Assembly: GCA_945877425.1 (NCBI GenBank) | Contig: CAMCRZ010000009.1 | Coordinates: 1-64,000, forward strand | Direction of reading: 5' to 3' | Length of the DNA: 64,000 nucleotides | Source of the DNA: an uncultured Treponema sp. | GTDB lineage: Bacteria; Spirochaetota; Spirochaetia; Treponematales; Treponemataceae | In this document: one piece after another, positions 23,966 through 32,273 of the stretch | How positions within the stretch are numbered: position 1 is the first letter of the stretch | Layout of the letters: the number at the start of each line of letters is the position of its first letter | Notes under the pieces: generated by a model | The model's database searches: none | The model's input: only the letters and a program-made list of their open reading frames with translations | Told to the model about the DNA's origin: nothing | Program-made: the position numbers and the translations under genes

Positions 23966-24949
23966 TTATTTTGCCCAAAAGTTGTAAAAATTATACCATT
24001 GAAAAGTATAACTTAAACAGTAGTTTTCAAGAAGAACAGCATAACTGCGGCACAGCTGTGTACATCGATTTTTTTTCTCCGCACGTGAACAGTTAAAATC
24101 CACATCAATTTTTTTTACAATCATTTTATATTTTGATCTAAGGGAAAAACTTTTTGTTCGTAAAGCAAAAACAAAATACACCGGCGCATTTAAAAGTGAA
24201 GCTAAGAAAAAACTGCCGTAAGGAAAGGCTGCACTTTTTCCAAGAAAATCTGCGTCAATACTTCGCTGCGGATTTGAAGAAGAAGTTCTGTCTCCTGCAG
24301 TTACAACGAGTCCGCCATGGTTGATTCTGTCCTGAAGAATTTCAATTGTATCAATACCGATTTTGTCTGCAGGAATTACATCAAGGTAAGCTTTTGAATT
24401 TATTTTTTCCATTGACTTGTTGAAGTTGGCAGTTACGTTTACATCCATAATTGAAGTAACGGGAACATTTTTTTCCACGCCTGTTTTACCTTCCGAAGCA
24501 AGGCACCTGAGCAGCTCAATGTTTCCAAGATGAGAGCCAATAAGAAGTGCACCTTTTCCTTGCGAAAGCTGATTCTTTAATTCCAGAATTGAATCGTCTT
24601 GAAAAATCACTTGCTTTAGTTTCAGCTTGCCGCACCAGCCTTCAACTTTTTCCACAAGACATAATGCAAAAGATAAAATCTGCCTGAAAGAATTTACACG
24701 CTTAATTGTAGGAACATTTTTTTTCTTTCCAAAGTCAATTACGTTACGCTGATAAGTCTTACATTCTTTCCGTGCTGCTGAAGAAAAAACAAAATAAAAA
24801 AATCCCACAGGAACTGCAATAAGCGCAAGAAACCAGTGAGGAAAAATCTTAACGAGAAAAATCATAAAGGTTATTGGAGAAGAAGATTTTGCAACTTCTT
24901 TTTTTTCCGACCAATGGATTTCTTTTTCCGGTGATTTTTTTTCACACAT
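23966..24949 (-). CDS. LpxL/HtrB-like lysophospholipid acyltransferase of polyene cluster
   Basis: The 327-residue protein has an N-terminal membrane segment (FPHWFLALIAVPVGFFYFVF) and the LPLAT active-site motif in LLIGSHLGNIELL, with later VVTAGDRTS and DFLGKSAAFPYGS. It resembles the acyltransferases of aryl polyene clusters that attach the chain to a lipid headgroup. Treponema commonly lack classical LPS, so a role in lipid A is less likely than in the pigment. The gene is joined to the glycosyltransferase gene by TAATG; in other bacteria these two functions can be fused. Confidence 0.85.
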   Translation of the reverse strand: MCEKKSPEKEIHWSEKKEVAKSSSPITFMIFLVKIFPHWFLALIAVPVGFFYFVFSSAARKECKTYQRNVIDFGKKKNVPTIKRVNSFRQILSFALCLVEKVEGWCGKLKLKQVIFQDDSILELKNQLSQGKGALLIGSHLGNIELLRCLASEGKTGVEKNVPVTSIMDVNVTANFNKSMEKINSKAYLDVIPADKIGIDTIEILQDRINHGGLVVTAGDRTSSSNPQRSIDADFLGKSAAFPYGSFFLASLLNAPVYFVFALRTKSFSLRSKYKMIVKKIDVDFNCSRAEKKNRCTQLCRSYAVLLENYCLSYTFQWYNFYNFWAK

Positions 24950-25707
24950 TATTTTTTCCTCTTAACTGAAAGATACAAAAGATACGGCAGACGGAAAATC
25001 ATTCCTACGCAAAGACGGGCAAAAGTAAATGAAATGTGAACATTATCCCTTACCATTCTGAAATTTGAAATTCCATCTTTAGGATAAGTAACGTGAACTC
25101 CTGCATTTACAAGGGGAACATTTTTCCACAAAAGGTGAACAAGAATGTCTGTGTCGTAACCCATGCGGCTGTTTATCCAGCTGTGAGATTTTAAAACTCT
25201 GGCGTAACTTTCAACAGGATAAATTCTAAATCCGCACAAAACATCTTTTATATTTTTGTTAAGCGTAACGACTCTTGCCCAGCAGTTTGAAAACTCCCTG
25301 CCCTTTTTTCTTTTAAGAGGAACTGTATCATCGTAAATGGGAAAGCCGCAAATTACCGCCTTAGGATTTTCACAAGACAGCTTAATGAATTCTCCGCACT
25401 TTTCAATTTCATGCTGACCGTCTGCATCAAGCTGGAAAATATGAGTCAAACCTTTTTCTATTGCCTTTAAGACTCCGGCTGTCATTGCCTTTCCCTTACC
25501 GCTGTTTTTTTCAAGGCGTACAACTTCAACTTCTTTGTGACTGTCTGCAACTTGCTTTATAAGCATCTGATTTTTTTCATCATTGCCATCGTCTACAACA
25601 ATCACAGGCAGATTAAATTTTTCAAGAGAAGACACAACGCTTTCCAAAGTTGAACCGTGATTGTAAACAGGAATTACAAAGCCGATTTTATTCTGAACAC
25701 TTTCCAT
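24949..25707 (-). CDS. Family 2 glycosyltransferase of polyene cluster
   Basis: The start is ambiguous: GTG 25722 or ATG 25707 (MESVQNKIGFVIPVYNHG). I choose the latter because the family usually begins close to the IPVYN motif. The 252-residue GT-A enzyme has FVIPVYNHGSTLESV, PVIVVDDGNDE and the DxD-type FQLDADGQHEI. It would glycosylate a lipid or the polyene anchor at the cytoplasmic membrane. A basic, hydrophobic C-terminus (VGMIFRLPYLLYLSVKRKK) suggests membrane association. Confidence 0.88.
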   Translation of the reverse strand: MESVQNKIGFVIPVYNHGSTLESVVSSLEKFNLPVIVVDDGNDEKNQMLIKQVADSHKEVEVVRLEKNSGKGKAMTAGVLKAIEKGLTHIFQLDADGQHEIEKCGEFIKLSCENPKAVICGFPIYDDTVPLKRKKGREFSNCWARVVTLNKNIKDVLCGFRIYPVESYARVLKSHSWINSRMGYDTDILVHLLWKNVPLVNAGVHVTYPKDGISNFRMVRDNVHISFTFARLCVGMIFRLPYLLYLSVKRKK

Positions 25708-25724
25708 TTTTTTACCAAACACTT

Positions 25725-26072
25725 TTATGCAAAATCAAAACTGCCGCTGCAGCACATAGTTTCATCTTCTTTTTTTGACATTACAAACGAAACTGACTTT
25801 TCACCTTTTTTTAGTTTAAGCATAACAACAGTTTCCGGAATTATCGGCGAAATAAATTTCATTCTCTTTATGGAAGAAACAAATTCCGGAATAGAAAAAT
25901 ATTTTTCTGCAAACCTCGTTATAACTTCAAACTGACCTACTGCAGGAAAAATTTTGTATTCGGGAAAATGTCCGTCAAAAAAATCTGAAGAAGAAGGAAT
26001 TTTTACTTCCAGAACAATTTCATTTTCTGAAGCAGAAATAATTTTTTCGTCTGTAATTGAATGATTATTCAT
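25725..26072 (-). CDS. Second hotdog dehydratase (ApeI-like)
   Basis: The start is set at ATG 26072 (MNNHSITDEKIISAS) with GGAAAG upstream, overlapping the ligase stop by 8 bases; the track adds 26 residues read from inside the ligase gene. The 115-residue protein has the FabZ-like active-site phrase FFDGHFPEYKIFPAVGQFEV and the following hotdog helix. With the other dehydratase this gives two DH proteins, as in known aryl polyene systems where the pair can act together. Confidence 0.85.
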   Translation of the reverse strand: MNNHSITDEKIISASENEIVLEVKIPSSSDFFDGHFPEYKIFPAVGQFEVITRFAEKYFSIPEFVSSIKRMKFISPIIPETVVMLKLKKGEKSVSFVMSKKEDETMCCSGSFDFA

Positions 26073-28089
26073 TTGAACTTTCCGTTTTAAATAATTGTAT
26101 GATTTCTTCTTTATGCTTTTTTCCCTGAACGTCTGCAGGGATTTTTTCAAGGAAGCGCCACTTTTTTGGAATGACTACATTTTCAAAATACTGCATCAGG
26201 AAGTCGTGGAAAAATCTGTTGACAATAAGTTTTTTCTGACCTTCGAATTTCTTTTTTCCTTCAGCATTTAATTCAACTGCAGCAGCCAGATATTGCCTTT
26301 TGTCTTCAAGAGCAACCACTTTTACATCTGCAACAAGATTTGTTTCTAAAATTCTATTTTCAACTTCTGTAACAGAAATTCTTTTTTCTTCAATTTTTAC
26401 GATTGAATCAGAACGGCCTTTTAAAATAAATTTTCCATCATCCTTGATTTCAACTAAATCAGCTGTAGCAAAACCTTGAGGATCTTTTATGTAAGGAGAA
26501 ATTATACGCAGGCAGCCGTCGTCACCTTTCCAGATTTTTGCGTTATCAAAAGGCGTCCACTCAAGTCCGTTTTTACTCTGACGATATGCAATGCCGCTTG
26601 TTTCAGTAGAGCCGTAAACTTCTGTGGGCCAGTAACCGAAAATTCTATCTGTCTGTTCTGCAACTTCCGGAGTTAAAACGCCGCCGCTTGTAAAAATAAA
26701 GCAGTCGTTGAGAGGCAGCTTTTCTTCTACTTCATTTGTGCGTTTTAAAAATGCAGGTGTTGCAATAATCATATATTTTTCATCACTTAGAGTTTCAAAC
26801 TCCTGAGGAAATTCAATTCTTGTACGGCGGAAAGGAATTCCCAAAGCAAATGGAAGTGAAATGCCAAAGAGAAAACCGTAAATATGATGCTGGCTGACTG
26901 TAGTAACAAGCTTGCGTTTTAAAAATTCATCTGCCCACTTTGAAATTACAAAAGCATTGTCCAGTTCAAATTCACTCATACGCTGCAAAACTGCCTTAGG
27001 CTTTCCAGTGCTTCCGGAAGTGTACATAAAAATTTTTGTTTCATCAGAATTTATTGCAGGACAATTTAAACTACTGCTTTTTTCAGCAACTGTATTTTCA
27101 ATTATCTGCGGAATAAAATCAGCATTGAACTTTGGAAGGGTTTCCTGATCTGTAAGGAAATTCATTCCATCTTTTTTTATTTCGCCTAAAAAATTTTCCG
27201 TAATGTTTTGAGTAAGGTGAATTATTTTTCTGCACTGAAGAAGAGCCGTAAAAGTTACAAGAAAATACCAGTAATCTTCGCAATGAAGAATCCATTCACT
27301 GCAATCAGATTTTTCAAGAAAAGTCCGCATCTTTGAAGTGTCGTCTAAAAAGTTTTTCCAGGTTTTAAACTTTCCGTCTGACCATTTTCCTTCATAACAC
27401 AAAACGTAATTCTTATCTCTTGAAGAAGCGCAAAACTTTGTAATAGGAAATACTTTAGGCATTTTTTTGTCCACCATTTTTCTAATTATAAATTCAACAG
27501 TAAAAATCATTCCCATAAGAACGTAAGAAATTCCACCGTTGTAAATTGACCACAAACTGTCAGCAGCCTGTTCGCTTAAACTGAAAACCGAAGAAGCAAA
27601 AGCCGTTAAGACTGAAACCGTACCGTTGCAAATAAAAAACACGCACCATACAATGCAGACTTTTCTGCAGTAAGCTTCAACTTTTTTTTCAGCAGGAGAA
27701 TTTTTTATAGACTTGTCGCCTAAAAGTGCAAACCTGAAAATTATGTTCGGAGGAGAAAACAGAGTGCTTCCAAAAACAAGCAGAAGAGTTACGCTGATTG
27801 CAACAGAATAAAGTTTCAGAAAAATTTTTTCGTTTGTAAAAAAACAAAGAAGTCCGGCTGCCATAAAAAAAGTTGCAGACAAAACAGGCTTTATTTTTTC
27901 AAATAAATTTTTCTCTTTAGATTTATTTTTTGAATTTCCGGTTGCAGCAAGAAAAAAAGACAAGGCAAGGGCAATTACGCAAAGGGAAAGAATTCTTACA
28001 GGAAGTTTCAGTATTACAAGAAAAGTAAAAATTAAAACAGGATAAATTGCGGCAACAATGTAAAAAAGAATTTTAATAAATTTATTCAT
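26065..28089 (-). CDS. Fusion: COG4648-type membrane domain plus acyl-ACP/AMP ligase
   Basis: The 674-residue protein has about six hydrophobic segments in residues 1-210 (for example LIFTFLVILKLPVRILSLC, KVCIVWCVFFICNGTVS), resembling the separate COG4648 membrane protein of other aryl polyene clusters. From about 225 on it is an adenylating enzyme: MYTSGSTGKPKAVLQ, GYWPTEVYGSTETSG, DLVEIKDDGKFILKGRSDS and RISVTEVENRI. The ligase should load an aromatic acid starter onto an ACP (ApeH role). The fusion is continuous, with no start between the halves. Confidence 0.88.
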   Translation of the reverse strand: MNKFIKILFYIVAAIYPVLIFTFLVILKLPVRILSLCVIALALSFFLAATGNSKNKSKEKNLFEKIKPVLSATFFMAAGLLCFFTNEKIFLKLYSVAISVTLLLVFGSTLFSPPNIIFRFALLGDKSIKNSPAEKKVEAYCRKVCIVWCVFFICNGTVSVLTAFASSVFSLSEQAADSLWSIYNGGISYVLMGMIFTVEFIIRKMVDKKMPKVFPITKFCASSRDKNYVLCYEGKWSDGKFKTWKNFLDDTSKMRTFLEKSDCSEWILHCEDYWYFLVTFTALLQCRKIIHLTQNITENFLGEIKKDGMNFLTDQETLPKFNADFIPQIIENTVAEKSSSLNCPAINSDETKIFMYTSGSTGKPKAVLQRMSEFELDNAFVISKWADEFLKRKLVTTVSQHHIYGFLFGISLPFALGIPFRRTRIEFPQEFETLSDEKYMIIATPAFLKRTNEVEEKLPLNDCFIFTSGGVLTPEVAEQTDRIFGYWPTEVYGSTETSGIAYRQSKNGLEWTPFDNAKIWKGDDGCLRIISPYIKDPQGFATADLVEIKDDGKFILKGRSDSIVKIEEKRISVTEVENRILETNLVADVKVVALEDKRQYLAAAVELNAEGKKKFEGQKKLIVNRFFHDFLMQYFENVVIPKKWRFLEKIPADVQGKKHKEEIIQLFKTESSNE

Positions 28090-28119
28090 ACTTTAACTCT
28101 ACACTTTGCCGCAAAAAAA

Positions 28120-28365
28120 TTAAGATTTTGTATAAGGAAGAAGAGCGTCTACAGCGTCCTGAACTGTCTTTACGCTTTTAAAGATTTCAGGATCAATTTT
28201 AACAGGAATGAATTCCTTAGTTTTTACAACAAGATCAATAAAATCTATTGAATCAAGATCCAGGTCTGTTACGAGATTTGCTTCCGGTGTAATAGATGAA
28301 GCGTCAACTTCAAAATCTTCAGAAAGAATTTTTTTTAGTTTTTCAAAAAGTTCTTCGTTTGTCAT
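28120..28365 (-). CDS. Acyl carrier protein 2
   Basis: The 81-residue acidic protein has the phosphopantetheine site in LVTDLDLDSIDFIDLVV, with Ser near residue 39. It overlaps the first ACP by 4 bases and has AAGGAAC upstream. Two different ACPs are normal in aryl polyene clusters (ApeE/ApeF roles), one probably for starter loading and one for extension; which is which cannot be read. Confidence 0.92.
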   Translation of the reverse strand: MTNEELFEKLKKILSEDFEVDASSITPEANLVTDLDLDSIDFIDLVVKTKEFIPVKIDPEIFKSVKTVQDAVDALLPYTKS

Positions 28366-28634
28366 GAGTTTTGTTCCTTTGTTTTTTCAGATAAAATAAA
28401 TTCCGCAAGAGCATTTACAGATGCAAAGTGTGCCCTGTTATCAGCATTTTCAGAAGAAAATTTTACGCCGAATTTTTTCTTAAGTGCAACACCAAGTTCC
28501 AACGCATCGATTGAATCAAGTCCAAGTCCTGTTCCAAAAAGCGGTTCAGAATCAACTATATCTTCCGGAGTAATGTCTTCAAGCTCCAAAGCTGAAATAA
28601 TTGTTTCTTTAATCTGTTGATTTAAGTTTTCCAT
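28362..28634 (-). CDS. Acyl carrier protein 1, first gene of the minus arm
   Basis: The 90-residue ACP has the 4'-phosphopantetheine serine in LFGTGLGLDSIDALELGVAL. Start ATG 28634 has AAAGGA at proper distance. Its promoter (28660-28688) gives a short leader, in contrast to the leaderless methyltransferase on the other strand. It opens the minus-strand operon. Confidence 0.92.
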   Translation of the reverse strand: MENLNQQIKETIISALELEDITPEDIVDSEPLFGTGLGLDSIDALELGVALKKKFGVKFSSENADNRAHFASVNALAEFILSEKTKEQNS

Positions 28635-28659
28635 ATTTTTCCTTTAAAATATTTTTAGA

Positions 28660-28688
28660 ATTATATCTTAAAAATTTTTACTGTTCAA
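28660..28688 (-). promoter_or_regulatory. Promoter of ACP-led polyene operon
   Basis: On the minus strand TTGAAC (28688-28683), a 17-base spacer and TATAAT (28665-28660) precede a leader of about 20-25 bases with AAAGGA before ATG 28634. Confidence 0.75.
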
Positions 28689-28701
28689 TATAGAAAGAGT
28701 A

Positions 28702-28730
28702 TAGAAAGAAATATTGCTGTGTGATAAACT
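28702..28730 (+). promoter_or_regulatory. Divergent promoter of methyltransferase arm, leaderless type
   Basis: TAGAAA, 17 bases, TAAACT (28725-28730), then nine bases to ATG 28740. The two divergent promoters lie within 75 bases of each other, so one regulator could control both. Confidence 0.5.
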
Positions 28731-28739
28731 CATAAAGTT

Positions 28740-29873
28740 ATGGATAAAGCTATTTTTAACAATGAAATTTTCAAAACTGATAAAATCCGTGCTGTTGATG
28801 CAAAATTTGAAGCTCAAAAAATTGCATTTTCACCTTTAACTTTTCAGGCAGTCCGTGCACTTATTGAATTAAATATTCTGCAGGAAATTGAAAACGCAGG
28901 TGACGAAGGCATAAGCAGAAAAGCTCTTTCTGAAAAAACAGGAGTTTCTGTTTACGGCATAGGCGTTTTGTGCGAAATGGCTTTAGGAATGAATGTCCTT
29001 AAACTTACCCAGGATTCAGTAGACGAAGAAAGCGAAAAATTTATTCTTGGAAAAACAGGCTGGATGCTTTTAGAAGACGAACTTACAAAAGCAAATTTTT
29101 TCTTTACAAATGACATCTGCTACGAAGGCGCGTTCAATCTTCTGGAATCAGTAAAAAACAGCAAACCTGAAGGCCTTAAAGTTTTCGGAACTCAGTGGAC
29201 TACAATTTACGAAGCACTTTCAACTTTACCAGACAGAGCAAAAAAAAGCTGGTTCGACTTTGATCATTTTTACAGCGACATTGCATTTCCGGAAGCACTG
29301 CCCATTGTGTTTGCAGAAAAACCAAAAGTTATGATTGACATTGGAGGAAATACAGCAAAATGGTCTGTTGCCTGCTGCCGGTACAATCCTGACGTTACAA
29401 TGAAAATTGTAGATCTTCCAGGTCAGACTTCTGTTGCAGAAAAAAATGCCCTTGAAGCAGGATTTTCTGAACGGATTTTAACTTTTCCAGGAAACATTCT
29501 TGACGAAAAAACAACTCTACCAAACGATGCAGATGCTGTATGGATGAGCCAGTTTTTAGACTGCTTTTCCTTACATCAGATTACAAAAATTGCAAAAAAA
29601 ATTTACAGCAGCGTAAATGAAAACTGTAAGGTTTACGTTCTTGAACCTTTGTGGGACAAACAGCATTTTCTCGCAAGCACATATTCTTTACAGGCAACTT
29701 CACTTTACTTTACCTGCATGGCAAACGGAAACAGCAAAATGTACCGCTACGAAGAACTTGTAAATGCACTTAAAGAAGGCGGACTTGAATTAAAGACGGC
29801 ACATCACAACCTTGGGTCTAACTGTTATTCACTTTTAGTTTTACAGAAAAAGCGTACGGAAAAAAATGGCTGA
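28740..29873 (+). CDS. SAM-dependent O-methyltransferase of polyene cluster
   Basis: The 377-residue protein has an N-terminal helical/winged dimerisation region (LIELNILQEIENAGDEGISR, KALSEKTGVSVYGIGVLCE) and a C-terminal class I methyltransferase domain with the SAM motif KVMIDIGGNTAKWSVACC, acidic KIVDLPGQ and WMSQFLDCFS. Aryl polyene heads are often O- or C-methylated, so this is the likely tailoring enzyme. It begins the plus-strand arm and overlaps the next gene by 8 bases. Confidence 0.88.
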   Translation: MDKAIFNNEIFKTDKIRAVDAKFEAQKIAFSPLTFQAVRALIELNILQEIENAGDEGISRKALSEKTGVSVYGIGVLCEMALGMNVLKLTQDSVDEESEKFILGKTGWMLLEDELTKANFFFTNDICYEGAFNLLESVKNSKPEGLKVFGTQWTTIYEALSTLPDRAKKSWFDFDHFYSDIAFPEALPIVFAEKPKVMIDIGGNTAKWSVACCRYNPDVTMKIVDLPGQTSVAEKNALEAGFSERILTFPGNILDEKTTLPNDADAVWMSQFLDCFSLHQITKIAKKIYSSVNENCKVYVLEPLWDKQHFLASTYSLQATSLYFTCMANGNSKMYRYEELVNALKEGGLELKTAHHNLGSNCYSLLVLQKKRTEKNG

Positions 29874-30525
29874 ACTTTATTTTTCAAAGCCTGAATGCTG
29901 GGCGCCTGGACTTGAAGACAATGATTCTCTCTGGCAGCAATGGTCTGCAGGAAAAATACAAATTCAAAATTCCTGTGATGTACCTAAACTTGAATTTACA
30001 ACACCAGTTTTTAGAAGAAGGTTAAGCCAGATTTCTAAAATGACAATTCAAGTTGTACACGCCCTTACGGAAAAAATTGAATGTAAAAATTTAAAGCAAG
30101 TTTTTGTTTCAACAAGAGGAGAAATCAACAGGGAACTTCAAATCAACAGCCAGCTTATTAACGACAAAGAAATTCTTCCTGCAGCTTTTTCTCTTTCAGT
30201 TTTTAATGCACCTGTAGCACTTGCAACTTTAGCCTGCAAACTTACAGCCGGATATTCCGTAATGTTTCCTTCCAGAGAAAATTTTTACGATGCATTGTGC
30301 TGTGCCTGTTCCCCTGTTTTGTGCGGTGACGAAAAAGAAATAATTTTTATTTATGCAGATGAATGTGTTCCTCAAGAATATTCTTCTGTTTTAAAAAAAG
30401 AATTCCTGCCGTTTAGTTTTGCCTGTGTCATTAGCAGTGAAAAAAAAGACGGATGGAAAAAAGCTGAACTTCCTGATTTTTCAAATTCAACTTTCGAAGA
30501 ATTTTTAAAATATCTTCTTACTTAA
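29866..30525 (+). CDS. Ketosynthase-like N-terminal domain protein (no active-site cysteine)
   Basis: The 219-residue protein matches the Ketoacyl-synt_2-type domain found as a small partner protein in aryl polyene clusters: RRLSQISKMTIQVVHALTE, VFVSTRGEINRELQ, LPAAFSLSVFNAPVALA. It is about half the length of a ketosynthase and lacks the Cys/His triad, so it should be structural or determine chain length rather than condense. It is translationally coupled to the methyltransferase gene. Confidence 0.8.
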   Translation: MAELYFSKPECWAPGLEDNDSLWQQWSAGKIQIQNSCDVPKLEFTTPVFRRRLSQISKMTIQVVHALTEKIECKNLKQVFVSTRGEINRELQINSQLINDKEILPAAFSLSVFNAPVALATLACKLTAGYSVMFPSRENFYDALCCACSPVLCGDEKEIIFIYADECVPQEYSSVLKKEFLPFSFACVISSEKKDGWKKAELPDFSNSTFEEFLKYLLT

Positions 30526-30579
30526 AATCTTTATAAAATATTTTTCATAATCATTTTACGGTGATTATACGGTGATTAA

Positions 30580-31410
30580 ATGAAGACAAAAGATCCACTT
30601 TATATCCAGAAAGATTTGCCTCCTGTTGAAAATCATTTTTTTTATTATTATGCCTGCATTGCAAAAGTTTTTTCCTACATTTTTTTTATAACAGGAAGCG
30701 TACTGTTAGGCGTAATTGTCTTTCCATTTTTAAAACTTTTTTCAAAAGATAAACTTACATTCAGAAAGCGTGCAAGAAAATTTGTTTCGGGAACTTTTAA
30801 ATTTTACATTTCATTTCTCTCTGCACTTCACCTGGTAAAATTTTCTGTTGAAGGAAAAGAAAAACTTTTAAACTTAAAATCAAAAATCATAGTGGCAAAT
30901 CATCCTTCGCTTTTAGATATCGTTACAATAATTTCACTTATCCCAAACGCAGACTGCATTGTAAGAGGCGGCTTGGGAAAATCCATAATGAAAGGCGTTA
31001 TAAATCAGCTGTACATTGTAAACAATTTAGGCACAGAAGAAATGATTGAGCGTTCAAAACAATCACTGGAAGAAGGCAACTGTCTTGTTATTTTTCCAGA
31101 AGGCACACGCACTCCGCCCAACGGAATTGTTCCTTACAAAAGAGGAGCTGCCAGAATTGCCATTGAATCAAAAAGTACAATTGTTCCTGTTTTTATTGGT
31201 GGCGGAAAAAAATACGGTCTTGGAAAATATGAAAATTTCTTTTCTTACAATCACAAAGGAATTTACAATTACAGCCTTTACGTTTTAGATGAAATAGACA
31301 GCAGGGATTTTTCTGATCTTGAAAATCAGATTGCAGCAAGAAGGCTTACCGAAAAAATTCACGAAAGCATTTCCAAATCAGCATTTTTACATGAAGGAAT
31401 AGTTTTATGA
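30580..31410 (+). CDS. PlsC-type 1-acyl-glycerol-3-phosphate acyltransferase
   Basis: The 276-residue protein has a membrane segment (FSYIFFITGSVLLGVIVFPF) followed by the PlsC motifs: NHPSLLDIVT (HX4D), IVRGGLGKS and FPEGTRTPPNG. It transfers acyl chains to a glycerol-type lipid. In this cluster it probably supplies or modifies the lipid anchor. It overlaps the next gene by 4 bases (ATGA). Confidence 0.88.
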   Translation: MKTKDPLYIQKDLPPVENHFFYYYACIAKVFSYIFFITGSVLLGVIVFPFLKLFSKDKLTFRKRARKFVSGTFKFYISFLSALHLVKFSVEGKEKLLNLKSKIIVANHPSLLDIVTIISLIPNADCIVRGGLGKSIMKGVINQLYIVNNLGTEEMIERSKQSLEEGNCLVIFPEGTRTPPNGIVPYKRGAARIAIESKSTIVPVFIGGGKKYGLGKYENFFSYNHKGIYNYSLYVLDEIDSRDFSDLENQIAARRLTEKIHESISKSAFLHEGIVL

Positions 31411-32273
31411 AAAAGATTTTTTTTCTTTCGATAATTTCACTTTTTTCAGTTGCGGCTTACTGCCATAATTTCGTGCAGAATATCTGGGAAGATGTTCCGT
31501 CAATGAAGCATCACCGTGTAATAATGGAAGTTTCTGTTCCTGAAAATTGCAATGGAAGTGCAGTTATAATTTGTCCTGGAGGAAGTTACGATCATCTTGG
31601 AATTATTACGGAAGGACGTTCTACTGCAAAATGGTTTAACGAAAAAGGAACGGCAACTTTTATCTTATGGTACAGAGTTGCAAAAAATAATTTCCACTAC
31701 CCTGCAATGATGGAAGACATTCAGCGGACAATTCAACTGCTTAGGGAAAATTCTTTTCAATACGGCATACATAAAAATAAAATTGCAGCCATAGGATTTT
31801 CTGCCGGCGGACATTTAGTGTGCTGGAGCGGTGAATTTGGAAAAAGAAAAAATGAACTTGAAAAACTGGGCATTTCAACTGATGCAAACCTTCAGCCTGA
31901 TTTTGTAATTCCAGTTTATCCTGTTGTAACAATGAAAGATGATATCTGCCACAAATGGTCAAGAAAAAGTCTTATTGGAAAAAATCCTGATGAACGGACT
32001 GTAAACGATTTTTCTCTTGAACTGAATGTGCCTGAACAAATGTGCCCTGTTTACCTTGTTGCCTGCAAAGATGATCCTGTAGTTATTTACGAAAACAGTG
32101 TGCGTCTTGCCCAAGCGCTGGAAGAAAAAAATGCTGACTATGTTTTTAAAAGTTACGACTGGGGCGGACACGGCTTTGGAATGATGAACAATTCATTTAT
32201 GAAAACTTTCCATTGGAATGAAGATTTATATTTATGGCTTGAAGAAAGAGGATTTTTTAAAAATGATAACTGA
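31407..32273 (+). CDS. Secreted alpha/beta-hydrolase (BD-FAE-like esterase)
   Basis: The 288-residue protein has a signal peptide (KKIFFLSIISLFSVAAYC) and an alpha/beta-hydrolase fold: oxyanion region VIICPGGSYDHLG, nucleophile IGFSAGGHLVCWS, acid near KDDPVV and histidine in WGGHGFGMMN. The acetyl-/feruloyl-esterase-like class is typical of carbohydrate esterases, yet here it is coupled to lipid and polyene genes. It may trim the polyene ester in the periplasm, or be a passenger xylan esterase. Confidence 0.82.
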   Translation: MKKIFFLSIISLFSVAAYCHNFVQNIWEDVPSMKHHRVIMEVSVPENCNGSAVIICPGGSYDHLGIITEGRSTAKWFNEKGTATFILWYRVAKNNFHYPAMMEDIQRTIQLLRENSFQYGIHKNKIAAIGFSAGGHLVCWSGEFGKRKNELEKLGISTDANLQPDFVIPVYPVVTMKDDICHKWSRKSLIGKNPDERTVNDFSLELNVPEQMCPVYLVACKDDPVVIYENSVRLAQALEEKNADYVFKSYDWGGHGFGMMNNSFMKTFHWNEDLYLWLEERGFFKNDN

